Shown here: piece after piece, positions 53,741-63,455 of the stretch
Numbering within the stretch: position 1 is the first letter of the stretch
How the letters are laid out: every line of letters starts with the position of its first letter
Assembly: GCF_001866645.1 (NCBI RefSeq)
Contig: NZ_MLYP01000010.1
Location: 1-64,000, forward strand
From: Streptomyces colonosanans
Lineage (GTDB): Bacteria > Actinomycetota > Actinomycetes > Streptomycetales > Streptomycetaceae
Direction: 5' to 3'
Length of the DNA stretch: 64,000 nt
Program-made: the position numbers and the translations under genes
The notes under the pieces: generated by a model
Database searches by the model: none
What the model was told of the DNA's origin: nothing
What the model saw: only the letters and a program-made list of their open reading frames with translations

Positions 53741-54949
53741 ATGCCCGCAGATCTCGCCGTCATCGGACTCGGTCATCTCGGCCTGCCCCTGGCCCAGGCC
53801 GCCGTCGCCGCCGGTGTCTCCACCATCGGCTACCGGACGGGGCCCGAGGCCGGTTCCCTCACCGCCGCCGAGCTGCGCCGGATGCTCTCGGGGGGCTTCC
53901 GGCCGACCACCAACGCCGCCGAACTCGGCCGCGTCCGCACCGCCGTCATCTGCGCCCCGGCCCCGCGCGGCGCGGGCGGCGGCGTCGACCTCGGCCAGGT
54001 GGAGACGGCCGCCCACGCCCTTGCCGAGCGGTTGCGCCCGCACACCACCGTGATCCTTGAGTCGCCGGTGCCTCCGGGCACCACGGAGCAGTTCCTGCGT
54101 CCGCTCCTCGAAAAGGGCTCGGGTCTGCGCGCGGGACGCGACTTCCATCTCGCGTACTCGCCCAGCCGTGTCGACCCCGGCAACCGCGACTTCGGGTCCG
54201 CCAACACCCCCAAGGTGATCGGCGGCCTGACCCCCGCCTGCACCGAGTCCGCCGCCGCCTTCTACGGGCGCCTCACCGACAAGGTGGTACGCGCGCGCGG
54301 CCCACGCGAGGCGGAGACGGTACAGGTTCTGGAGACGAACTACCGGCAGGTCAACATCGCCCTGGTCAATGAAATGGCCGTCCTCTGCCACGACTTGGGC
54401 GTCGATCTGTGGGACGTCATCCGTTGCGCCGAGACCAAGCCCTTCGGCTTCCAGGCCTTCCGCCCCGGCCCCGGCGTCGGCGGCCACGCCGTCCCCCAGG
54501 ACCTGGCGGGCCCCACCGGACGCACCCTGCGCATGGTCGAACTGGCGCAGCAGGTCAACAACCGCATGCCCCAGTACGTCATCCAGCGCGCCGCCACACT
54601 CCTGAACGAGCACGGCAAGTCGGCCCGCGGCGCGCGCGTCCTGCTGCTCGGCGTGACCTACAAGCCGGACCTCGCCGACCTGCAGGCCTCCCCCGCGCGG
54701 GAGATCGCGCTGCGCCTGATGGAACTGGGCGCGTCCGTCAGCTACCACGACCCGCACGTCCCCGCGTGGAGCGTCCTCGACCGCCCGATCCCGCGCGCGG
54801 ACTCCCTCTACGAGGCCGCGGCCGACGCCGACCTGACGATCCTGCTCCAGCAGCACCGCACGTACGACCTGCAGGGGTTGTCGGTGAAGGCGCAGCTGTT
54901 GCTGGACACGCGGGGGGCTACGCCCACGGGGGCTGCGCATCGGTTGTGA
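53741..54949 (+). CDS. UDP-sugar 6-dehydrogenase family protein lacking the catalytic Cys
   Basis: Encodes 402 residues. The NAD-binding domain begins AVIGLGHLGLPLAQAAVAAG; the central domain has ETVQVLETNYRQVNIALVNE and the C-terminal domain VLLLGVTYKPDLADLQASPA, all typical of UDP-glucose/UDP-ManNAc dehydrogenases. The family active-site motif GVGGHCIPxD or GGSCFPKD reads GVGGHAVPQD here, with Ala250 (GCC, 54488-54490) in place of the thiol that forms the covalent intermediate. It therefore may do only the first oxidation, a different reaction, or none. ATG 53741, with GGAAGGA upstream. Glycan synthesis genes are absent nearby. Confidence 0.9.
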   Translation: MPADLAVIGLGHLGLPLAQAAVAAGVSTIGYRTGPEAGSLTAAELRRMLSGGFRPTTNAAELGRVRTAVICAPAPRGAGGGVDLGQVETAAHALAERLRPHTTVILESPVPPGTTEQFLRPLLEKGSGLRAGRDFHLAYSPSRVDPGNRDFGSANTPKVIGGLTPACTESAAAFYGRLTDKVVRARGPREAETVQVLETNYRQVNIALVNEMAVLCHDLGVDLWDVIRCAETKPFGFQAFRPGPGVGGHAVPQDLAGPTGRTLRMVELAQQVNNRMPQYVIQRAATLLNEHGKSARGARVLLLGVTYKPDLADLQASPAREIALRLMELGASVSYHDPHVPAWSVLDRPIPRADSLYEAAADADLTILLQQHRTYDLQGLSVKAQLLLDTRGATPTGAAHRL

Positions 54950-55313
54950 AGGGGGCGCGCGGGGGTGGGCGTGCCTCCGGGGCTGGTGGCATGCGGGGCG
55001 GCTCCGCCGCTGGCGTGTGGACGGGCGGGGCTCGCCGCAGAAGGTTACTGCGGCAGGCTCCAGGATGGTTCACGAAGTGTCCACCCGTAGGTCTCATAGG
55101 GGTGGACACACACCATCCAAAGATCCGCAAGATCCACTTCCTCCGGCACTTCACCGTCCACAGACGGATCCGATCCCAGCGAGTGGGCCTGCGTTGACGC
55201 CCCACGGGCGCGCCACGCGCCCCCTCCTGGGCACTTGGGCATACGAAGGGGCCCGGCCCACCTCTGCAGGTGGGCCGGGCCCCTTCGACGCTCAAGCCGA
55301 GCGCGGCGTCACG
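54950..55313. other. Intergenic region with an inverted repeat
   Basis: About 364 bp between convergent genes. GTGTCCACCC (55077-55086) and GGGTGGACAC (55100-55109) form a perfect 10-bp inverted repeat, flanked by a further GATGGT/ACCATC pair, and may terminate the sugar-dehydrogenase gene. The guaB3 terminator at 55245-55286 is listed separately. A 65-codon minus-strand ORF (55045-55242) was considered and not accepted. Confidence 0.5.
55245..55286 (-). terminator. Terminator of guaB3
   Basis: Perfect 19-bp inverted repeat (55245-55263 and 55268-55286) with a CTGC tetraloop, beginning 28 bases past the guaB3 stop codon. The symmetric stem would also stop the convergent transcript. Confidence 0.9.
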
Positions 55314-56438
55314 TCACCGACGGTGCTGCGAGTCCGCCACCGTCACCTCGACCCGCTGGAACTCCTTCAGCTCGCTGTAGCCGGTGGTGGACATGGCGCG
55401 GCGCAGGGCGCCGAAGAAGTTCATCGAGCCGTCCGGGGTGTGCGACGGGCCCGTGAGGACCTCCTCGATCGTGCCGACCGTGCCCAGGTCGACCTTCTTG
55501 CCCCGCGGCAGCTCCTCGTTGACGGCCTCCATGCCCCAGTGGTGGCCCTTGCCGGGCGCGTCCGTGGCACGGGCCAGCGGGGAGCCCATCATGACGGCGT
55601 CGGCACCGCAGGCGATCGCCTTGGGAAGGTCGCCGGACCAGCCGACTCCACCGTCCGCGATCACGTGGACGTACCGGCCGCCGGACTCGTCCATGTAGTC
55701 GCGGCGGGCGGCCGCCACGTCCGCGACCGCCGTCGCCATCGGAACCTGGATGCCGAGTACGTTGCGCGTGGTGTGCGCGGCACCGCCGCCGAAGCCGACC
55801 AGCACGCCGGCCGCACCGCTGCGCATCAGGTGCAGAGCCGCAGTGTAGGTGGCGCAGCCGCCGACGATCACCGGGACGTCCAGTTCGTAGATGAACTGCT
55901 TCAGGTTCAGCGGCTCGTGCGACTGGGAGACATGCTCCGCCGACACCGTCGTACCGCGGATGACGAAGATGTCCACGCCCGCGTCGACGACCGCCTTGGA
56001 GAACTGCGCCGTACGCTGCGGGGAGAGCGCGGCCGCGGTGACCACGCCCGAGTCGCGCACCTCCTTGATGCGCTGCCCGATCAGCTCCTCCTTGATGGGC
56101 GCGGCGTAGATCTCCTGGAGGCGGCGGGTCGCGGCGTCCGTGGGCAGCCCGGCGATCTCGTCGAGCAGCGGCTGCGGGTCCTCGTACCGCGTCCACAGGC
56201 CTTCGAGGTTCAGCACGCCGAGGCCGCCCAGCTCGCCGATGTGGATCGCGGTGGCCGGGGAGACGACCGAGTCCATGGGAGCGGCCAGGAAGGGCAGCTC
56301 GAAGCGGTAGGCATCGATCTGCCAGGCGATCGAGACCTCCTTCGGGTCCCGCGTACGGCGGCTGGGGACGACGGCGATGTCGTCGAAGGCGTACGCCCGG
56401 CGGCCGCGCTTGCCGCGCCCGATCTCGATCTCAGTCAC
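55314..56438 (-). CDS. guaB3: GuaB3-type IMP dehydrogenase/GMP reductase-family protein
   Basis: Encodes 374 residues starting MTEIEIGRGKRGRRAYAFDD, the GuaB3 type common next to guaB in actinobacteria. The TIM barrel is clear (FLAAPMDSVVSPATA, VIADGGVGWSGDLPKAIACG, GADAVMMGSPLA), but no CBS domains are present. The loop that carries the catalytic thiol in GuaB (GSICTTR) reads GGAAHTTRNVLG here, with His222 instead of Cys. GuaB3 homologues elsewhere have been reported as GMP reductases; the lack of the Cys in this copy makes that activity doubtful. ATG 56438. Confidence 0.9.
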   Translation of the reverse strand: MTEIEIGRGKRGRRAYAFDDIAVVPSRRTRDPKEVSIAWQIDAYRFELPFLAAPMDSVVSPATAIHIGELGGLGVLNLEGLWTRYEDPQPLLDEIAGLPTDAATRRLQEIYAAPIKEELIGQRIKEVRDSGVVTAAALSPQRTAQFSKAVVDAGVDIFVIRGTTVSAEHVSQSHEPLNLKQFIYELDVPVIVGGCATYTAALHLMRSGAAGVLVGFGGGAAHTTRNVLGIQVPMATAVADVAAARRDYMDESGGRYVHVIADGGVGWSGDLPKAIACGADAVMMGSPLARATDAPGKGHHWGMEAVNEELPRGKKVDLGTVGTIEEVLTGPSHTPDGSMNFFGALRRAMSTTGYSELKEFQRVEVTVADSQHRR

Positions 56439-56530
56439 GTCTGTGGCCTTTCCCTCTGCGTTTCAGCGTCTTCCAGTATCGCCGACGGGTGCGCCGACGG
56501 CCGCCCTGCACATGCGGCGGCAGAAACGGC

Positions 56531-56564
56531 GAGGGCGACCCCGGGAAGTGCCGGGGCCGCCCTC
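56531..56564 (-). terminator. Hairpin terminator of guaB
   Basis: A 14-position stem (56531-56544 with 56551-56564) with one A-C mismatch and a GAAGTG loop, 75 bases past the guaB stop and upstream of guaB3. It suggests guaB and guaB3 are transcribed separately, at least in part. Confidence 0.7.
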
Positions 56565-56591
56565 GGACGTGCTCTGCGCGCCTCACACGCC

Positions 56592-58219
<1,628 letters not shown>

Positions 58220-58309
58220 GGGAGGGCGGGGTTCCTCTTCGTATGTTCGTACGGAGTCAGTGACCGGCTTGTTCACAAAGGGTGTGCAGCCAGCCCCGCA
58301 ATGGCGTCG

Positions 58310-58885
58310 CTACTGCTCCGCCAGCGCCCTGAGCCGGCTCAGCGCCCTGTGCTGCGCCACCCGCACTGCCCCCGGTGACATTCCCAACATCTGACCGGTT
58401 TCCTCCGCGGTCAAGCCCACCGCGATGCGCAGCAGGAGCAGCTCGCGCTGGTTCTCGGGGAGGTTGGCCAGAAGCTTCTTGGCCCACTCGGCGTCGCTGC
58501 TCAGCAACGCCCGCTCCTCGGGGCCCAGCGAATCGTCCGGGCGTTCCGGCATCTCGTCCGACGGGACCGCCGTCGAGCCGGGGTGGCGCATCGCCGCGCG
58601 CTGGAGGTCCGCGACCTTGTGCGCGGCGATCGCGAAGACGAACGCCTCGAAGGGGCGGCCGGTGTCCTTGTAGCGCGGGAGCGCGAGGAGCACCGCGACG
58701 CAGACCTCCTGGGCCAGGTCCTCGACGAAGTGCCGGGCGTCGCCGGGCAGGCGGGACAGGCGCGTGCGGCAGTAGCGCAGGGCCAGAGGGTGAACGCGGG
58801 CGAGCAGGTCATGGGTCGCCTGCTCGTCGCCGTCGACGGCACGATGGACGAGCGCCCCGATCACCGTTGTCTCGTCGTCGCGCAT
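58310..58885 (-). CDS. shbA: ECF sigma factor, ShbA-like
   Basis: Encodes 191 residues. Region 2 has [20 protein letters not shown] and [20 protein letters not shown]; region 4 has [20 protein letters not shown] followed by [20 protein letters not shown]. The gene sits beside bldM/whiD and guaB where I recall ShbA, the ECF sigma factor that transcribes the principal sigma gene hrdB in Streptomyces; the mycobacterial counterpart in the same setting is sigD. No anti-sigma gene is adjacent. ATG 58885 was chosen; the frame extends to 59026 without protein character. The name rests on recall. Confidence 0.85.
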   Translation of the reverse strand: MRDDETTVIGALVHRAVDGDEQATHDLLARVHPLALRYCRTRLSRLPGDARHFVEDLAQEVCVAVLLALPRYKDTGRPFEAFVFAIAAHKVADLQRAAMRHPGSTAVPSDEMPERPDDSLGPEERALLSSDAEWAKKLLANLPENQRELLLLRIAVGLTAEETGQMLGMSPGAVRVAQHRALSRLRALAEQ

Positions 58886-59306
58886 CGGTCCATGGTGCCT
58901 CGGTGTCGTCCGATCCGTGGCACCGCGTCCGTAGTTGTGCACCGAAGCGTTATGAGCAGGTGCGCCGAAACCCATACCCTGCGCCCTCCCCTCCCGCTCG
59001 ACCGACTCGTCCCCGAGGAACTCCACACCTCAAGGATGCGGCATCCGCGGCGAAACGAGCAGCGGGCGTCCGGCGAGCCCCTTCGCCCAGCGGCTCCAGG
59101 GAGATACCGGCACGTCCCCGCGCCGTTCGCCGCATGCACGCGACATGCCGGACTCGGATCCTTGACGGGGGTGCCCCCGCGCGCGAGAAGCCGAGCATGG
59201 GGCACCGTGCCGGACGACGTGGGAGCGCGCCGGGTCTCTCCTGGGGTCGCTGCACCCCGCCCACCCTGCGGTAGGCGGGGATCTGCATGCCCCCGCGGTG
59301 GTCCAC
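58886..59306. other. Intergenic region between bldM and the sigma gene
   Basis: About 421 bp. It carries the promoter of the ECF sigma gene and the 3' end of bldM. A hairpin with arms 59255-59261 and 59274-59280 (CCCCGCC/GGCGGGG) lies 26 bases past the bldM stop and may be its terminator. No gene is supportable in any frame. Confidence 0.45.
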
Positions 59307-59918
59307 TTAGCGGACCAGGCCCCATCGGAAGCCGAGCGCCACCGCGTGCGCGCGGTCCGAGGCGCCGAGCTTCTTGAACAGCCGCCGGGCGTGCGTCTTC
59401 ACGGTGTCCTCGGAGAGGAACAGCTCGCGGCCGATCTCCGCGTTGGAGCGGCCGTGGCTCATGCCCTCCAGGACCTGGATCTCACGCGCGGTGAGTGTCG
59501 GCGCGGCACCCATCTCGGCGGAGCGCAGCCGCCGCGGTGCGAGCCGCCACGTCGGGTCGGCGAGGGCCTGCGTCACGGTCGCCCGCAGCTCCGCACGCGA
59601 GGCGTCCTTGTGCAGATAGCCGCGTGCGCCCGCGGCGACCGCGAGCGCCACCCCGTCCAGGTCCTCGGCGACGGTGAGCATGATGATGCGTGCTCCCGGG
59701 TCGGCGGACAGGAGCCGTCGCACGGTCTCGACGCCGCCCAGGCCGGGCATGCGTACGTCCATCAGAATCAGGTCCGAGCGGTCGGCCCCCCAGCGGCGGA
59801 GGACTTCCTCGCCGTTGGCCGCCGTCGTCACGCGCTCGACGCCGGGCACAGTCGCCACCGCGCGGCGGAGCGCCTCTCGGGCAAGCGGGGAGTCGTCGCA
59901 GACGAGGACGGATGTCAT
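59307..59918 (-). CDS. bldM: BldM, orphan response regulator for aerial growth and sporulation
   Basis: Encodes 203 residues, the BldM length, and matches my memory of it closely. The receiver domain has Asp54 (LILMDVRMPG) and the LuxR-type DNA-binding domain LTAREIQVLEGMSHGRSNAE ... LSEDTVKTHARRLFKKLG. BldM acts as a homodimer on early developmental genes and as a heterodimer with WhiI on late ones; phosphorylation of Asp54 is not required as far as known. GGAGGG precedes ATG 59918. It is divergent from whiD, with a sigma-BldN promoter 124-151 bases upstream. Confidence 0.96.
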   Translation of the reverse strand: MTSVLVCDDSPLAREALRRAVATVPGVERVTTAANGEEVLRRWGADRSDLILMDVRMPGLGGVETVRRLLSADPGARIIMLTVAEDLDGVALAVAAGARGYLHKDASRAELRATVTQALADPTWRLAPRRLRSAEMGAAPTLTAREIQVLEGMSHGRSNAEIGRELFLSEDTVKTHARRLFKKLGASDRAHAVALGFRWGLVR

Positions 59919-60041
59919 GACCGCCCTCCGCAGCTGATGCGCGTCACCTTGAGCCTCCAGGCTGGTACGAATCGTCACCTGAGCGGTCGACACCCTCGGA
60001 CCCCTGCCCGAGCGCTTGTTCTTTCAACCGCCTCCGCACTC

Positions 60042-60069
60042 TCAACGATGGTCACTCGAAAGAGTTACG
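60042..60069 (-). promoter_or_regulatory. Sigma-BldN promoter of bldM
   Basis: On the minus strand CGTAAC (60064-60069) and CGTTGA (60042-60047) are separated by exactly 16 bases. This is the sigma-BldN consensus, and bldM is the classical BldN target. The rest of the 381-bp bldM/whiD spacer (59919-60299) is AT-rich near 60140-60240, where the whiD promoter must be; TAGATT near 60204 is a possible -10. Confidence 0.8.
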
Positions 60070-60299
60070 GTGCAGCAAGCCATCTTCGGCACTGTACGTG
60101 AGGGCGCGAACACGGTGCAGACATGCGCGGCGGACCCTCGAACTTTCATCACAACGTATGCCCCATTTAGCCGCTTTTCTTCCCGTTTGCTGGTGTCTGG
60201 AGCTAGATTCGCAATGAGTCATATTTTCATCTCCTAAGATCGTCGTTGTACGGTCGGAAGCGCAGATATCCGCCCAGAACGGCAACAAGGGGACACGCA

Positions 60300-60632
60300 A
60301 TGGCAGATTTCTCCCGCCTTCCCGGTCCGAACGCGGATCTGTGGGACTGGCAGCTCCATGCGGCCTGCCGTGGGGTCGACAGCTCGCTGTTCTTCCATCC
60401 GGAAGGTGAACGCGGCGCGGCCCGGAGCGCGCGCGAGAACTCGGCCAAAGAGGTCTGCATGAGATGCCCCGTGCGCGCGGAGTGCGCGGCCCACGCGCTG
60501 GCAGTGCGAGAGCCGTACGGCGTATGGGGCGGCCTGACCGAGGACGAGCGCGAAGAGCTCATGGGGCGAGCACGGAACCGGCTGGTACCGGCATCCACGG
60601 CCAACGGGGGCACCGCCGCCCCGAACAACTGA
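60300..60632 (+). CDS. whiD: WhiD, WhiB-like iron-sulfur sporulation protein
   Basis: Encodes 110 residues starting MADFSRLPGPNADLWDWQL. It has the four cluster-binding cysteines Cys23, Cys53, Cys56 and Cys62 (C-x29-C-x2-C-x5-C) and the turn GVWGG at 74-78. Wbl proteins bind a 4Fe-4S cluster and region 4 of the principal sigma factor; WhiD is needed for spore maturation. AAGGGG lies 7 bases before ATG 60300. Divergent from bldM, the usual Streptomyces arrangement. Confidence 0.96.
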   Translation: MADFSRLPGPNADLWDWQLHAACRGVDSSLFFHPEGERGAARSARENSAKEVCMRCPVRAECAAHALAVREPYGVWGGLTEDEREELMGRARNRLVPASTANGGTAAPNN

Positions 60633-60825
60633 AAGAACGTTTCTGCAGCGCGGGCACGCACTGGCGTGCCCATACTTGTGGGGCGGGGTATCGCCCAAAG
60701 GGGTTACGCCGGGCGCGAGATACCGCCCAGGGGGTGTTTCCAGGGCTCCGCGGGGCCCGTACGGGAGAGCTGCACGGCTGCGGGGGCAGCCGATCGCGCA
60801 GCGGGCGGCTCCGCCGTGGAGCGGG

Positions 60826-61722
60826 TCATCGCACGGCTGCCCGCTCCAGTTCCCCGAGCGTTGCCGCCACCGCCGGCACATGGGCCAGGTCGGGCAGGGT
60901 GAGCGCGACGATCTCCCGCCGCACCTCGGGTTCCAGCGCGACCGGCCGCGCACCCCTCGGACGGGCGGACTCGATCGCGAGCTGCGGCAGGACGGCCACT
61001 CCGAGACCGGCCCCGACCAATCCGGCCACCGCCGGATAGTCGTCGGTCGCGAAGTCGATGCGCGGCATGAAGCCGGCGCTCTCGCACACCTCCACCAGCT
61101 GTCCCCGGCAGCGCGGACAGCCCGCGATCCACGACTCCTGCGCGAGGTCGCCGATGGCGACCGACTCCGTACGCGCCAGCCGGTGGCGTTCGGGGACGAG
61201 GGCGACGAGCCGGTCGGTGAGCAGGCGGCGGACGACCAGGTCGTCCCACTCCTCGGCACCCGCCGCGCCCTCGTAGCGGAAGGCGAGCGCGATGTCGCAG
61301 TCGCCGGCGCGCAGCTTGTCGACGGACTCGGGCGGTTCGGCCTCCTCGAGAGAGACCTGGGTGCCGGGGTGTGCGGCGCGCAGGGCGGCGAGCGCGGCGG
61401 GGACGAGCGTGGAGCTGCCGCTCGGGAAGGAGACGAGGCGGACGCGGCCGGCCCTGAGGCCGGCGATGGCGGCGACCTCCTCCTCCGCGGCCGTCAGCCC
61501 GGCGAGGATGCCCGCCGCGTGCCTGACCAGCGCCTCGCCGGCCTGCGTCAGGCGCATCTCGCGGCCGCTGCGGATGAGCAGGGGCGTACCGACGGACGTC
61601 TCCAGCGCCTTCATCTGCTGGCTGACGGCGGGCTGGGTGCAGCCCAGTTCGCGCGCCGCCGCCGAGAAGGAGCCGCTGGCGGCCACGGCACGCAGCACAC
61701 GGAGATGTCGGGCCTCGATCAC
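60826..61722 (-). CDS. LysR-family transcriptional regulator
   Basis: Encodes 298 residues from GTG 61722. The N-terminal winged helix-turn-helix (RHLRVLRAVAASGSFSAAAR, ELGCTQPAVSQQMKALE) and the substrate-binding domain (about 90-295) are typical LysR. TATGCT 7 bases before the GTG suggests a leaderless message. The 80-bp gap to the divergent MOSC gene suggests it regulates that gene, as LysR members commonly do. Effector unknown. Confidence 0.93.
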   Translation of the reverse strand: MIEARHLRVLRAVAASGSFSAAARELGCTQPAVSQQMKALETSVGTPLLIRSGREMRLTQAGEALVRHAAGILAGLTAAEEEVAAIAGLRAGRVRLVSFPSGSSTLVPAALAALRAAHPGTQVSLEEAEPPESVDKLRAGDCDIALAFRYEGAAGAEEWDDLVVRRLLTDRLVALVPERHRLARTESVAIGDLAQESWIAGCPRCRGQLVEVCESAGFMPRIDFATDDYPAVAGLVGAGLGVAVLPQLAIESARPRGARPVALEPEVRREIVALTLPDLAHVPAVAATLGELERAAVR

Positions 61723-61802
61723 CCTTTGAGCATAAGTCAGTCTTGGATGCGACGGCGAATACCGCTTCGACGCTTTGGTCGTAGATCGCCTACCGTGCGG
61801 AC

Positions 61803-62477
61803 ATGAAGCTTCTGTCACTGAACGTGGGCCGGCCCACGGCAGTCGAGTACACCGACCAGCCGGAGGGCGTGACCGGCATCGACAAGCGGCCGGTGGACGG
61901 GCCGGTCCGGGTGGCCGCGCCCGGGCCCAAGGGAACGGGCGCGAGCGGAGTGGCCGGGGACGCCGTGTGCGATCTGCGGCACCACGGCGGCGACGACCAG
62001 GCGGTGTACGCGTTCGCCCGCGAGGACCTGGACGACTGGGAGCGGGAGCTGAACCGGCCGCTGCCGAGCGGCTCGTTCGGCGAGAACCTCACCACGGAGG
62101 GGCTCGATGTGTCCGGTGCGCGGATCGGCGAGCGCTGGCGCATCGGAGGCGAGGTGGTGCTGGAGGTCACCTCCGGGCGGATCCCGTGCCGCACCTTCCA
62201 GGAGCACCTCGGTGAGCCCGGCTGGGTCAAGCGGTTCACGCAGCAGGGGGCGCCCGGCGCGTATCTGCGGGTGATCGAGCCGGGCGAGATCCGGGCCGGC
62301 GACCCCATCGAGATCGCGTACCGGCCCGACCACGATGTGACGGTCGCCCTCGAGTTCCGGGCGACGACCACGGAACGGCATCTGCTGCCACGCCTGTTGG
62401 CAGCGGGTGACGCGCTGCACCCGGGGGCCGCGGAGGCGGCCCGGGAGTACACGCGCAAGTACGCGGTGGAGAAATAG
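61803..62477 (+). CDS. MOSC domain protein (YiiM-like)
   Basis: Encodes 224 residues. MOSC features are DLRHHGGDDQAVYAFAREDL, FGENLTTEGLDVSGARIGER and the conserved Cys in SGRIPCRTFQ. MOSC proteins transfer or use sulfur bound to molybdenum cofactor; YiiM-type members reduce N-hydroxylated bases. TACCGT 6 bases before ATG 61803 and no Shine-Dalgarno sequence indicate leaderless translation. The gene is divergent from the LysR regulator. Confidence 0.9.
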   Translation: MKLLSLNVGRPTAVEYTDQPEGVTGIDKRPVDGPVRVAAPGPKGTGASGVAGDAVCDLRHHGGDDQAVYAFAREDLDDWERELNRPLPSGSFGENLTTEGLDVSGARIGERWRIGGEVVLEVTSGRIPCRTFQEHLGEPGWVKRFTQQGAPGAYLRVIEPGEIRAGDPIEIAYRPDHDVTVALEFRATTTERHLLPRLLAAGDALHPGAAEAAREYTRKYAVEK

Positions 62478-62567
62478 CGCCCGGACATACGGACGTTGGC
62501 GGCGAAGTCGGTGAACGTGCCTGCCCGGCAGGCGGATTCGTTCCCTCCGGGTCACTATCGTTGGCCC

Positions 62568-63341
62568 ATGACAACGGCTTTGATTACGGGATCGACCGCG
62601 GGCATCGGCGCCGCGTTCGCACGACGGCTCGCCGCCGACGGCCATGACCTCGTCCTGGTGGCCCGGGACACCAAGCGGCTGCGGGAACAGGCGACGGAGT
62701 TGCACGACCGGCACGGCATCGAGGCGGAGGTGCTGACGGCGGACCTGGCGACCGACGAGGGCATCGAGGCGGTGGCCGCGCGCCTGTCCGACCTCAGGAA
62801 CCCGGTCGACCTGCTCGTCAACAACGCGGGCTTCGGCAACAAGGGCCGTTATCTCGACGTATCGATGGCCGACGAGCTGCGGATGCTCAAGGTGCACTGC
62901 GAGGCCGTGCTCAGGCTGACGAGCGCGGCGGCGGAGGCGATGCGCTCGCGCAGGCGCGGCGGGATCGTCAACGTGGCCTCGGTCGCGGCGTTCGTGCCGC
63001 GCGGCACCTACGGCGCGTCCAAGGCATGGGTCGTGCAGTTCACGCAGGGCGCGGCGAAGGACATGGCCGGGTCCGGCGTGCGGCTGATGGCGCTGTGCCC
63101 GGGCTTCGTCCGTACGGAGTTCCACGAGCGGGCCGGGATGGGCACGGACAACATCCCGAACTGGATGTGGCTGGATGCGGACAAGCTGGTCGCCGCGGCG
63201 CTCACGGACCTCGCCCGGGGCAAGTCGCTGTCCATTCCGGACCCGCGGTACAAGGCGCTGATGAGCGTCGTGAAAGTGACGCCGCGCGGGCTGCTGGGCG
63301 GACTCACCTCGCGGACGGGGCGCAAGTACGGGCCGCGGTAG
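62568..63341 (+). CDS. Short-chain dehydrogenase/reductase
   Basis: Encodes 257 residues. The classical SDR features are TALITGSTAGIGAAFARRLA for nucleotide binding, LLVNNAGFGNKG, Ser in VNVASVAAF, and the YxxxK pair in TYGASKAWV. CPGFVRTEF follows, as in other NAD(P)-dependent oxidoreductases. Substrate unknown. TATCGT lies 6 bases before ATG 62568, so it may be leaderless. The following ~115 bp are non-coding. Confidence 0.93.
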   Translation: MTTALITGSTAGIGAAFARRLAADGHDLVLVARDTKRLREQATELHDRHGIEAEVLTADLATDEGIEAVAARLSDLRNPVDLLVNNAGFGNKGRYLDVSMADELRMLKVHCEAVLRLTSAAAEAMRSRRRGGIVNVASVAAFVPRGTYGASKAWVVQFTQGAAKDMAGSGVRLMALCPGFVRTEFHERAGMGTDNIPNWMWLDADKLVAAALTDLARGKSLSIPDPRYKALMSVVKVTPRGLLGGLTSRTGRKYGPR

Positions 63342-63455
63342 GAGCGGGCGCGGCCTTCGACGGCACGCGTACGGGGGCCGGCAGGACGGGTGGCGCCGCC
63401 CCTCAGGTGGGAAAATGACCGTATCTGCGGACCCAGGGGGGCCGGAGGCGGCGTC

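Noticed and set aside
55045-55242. 65-codon minus-strand ORF between the sugar-dehydrogenase and guaB3 genes
   Set aside because: Its C-terminal half reads somewhat like protein, but third-position G/C is only moderate, no ribosome-binding site is visible, the guaB3 terminator lies just ahead of its start and a hairpin lies inside it. Conservation data would be needed.
60676-60732. Bulged hairpin GGGCGGGGTATC...GATACCGCCC downstream of whiD
   Set aside because: The stem has two unpaired bases and a long loop; it may be the whiD terminator but is too weak to list as a feature.
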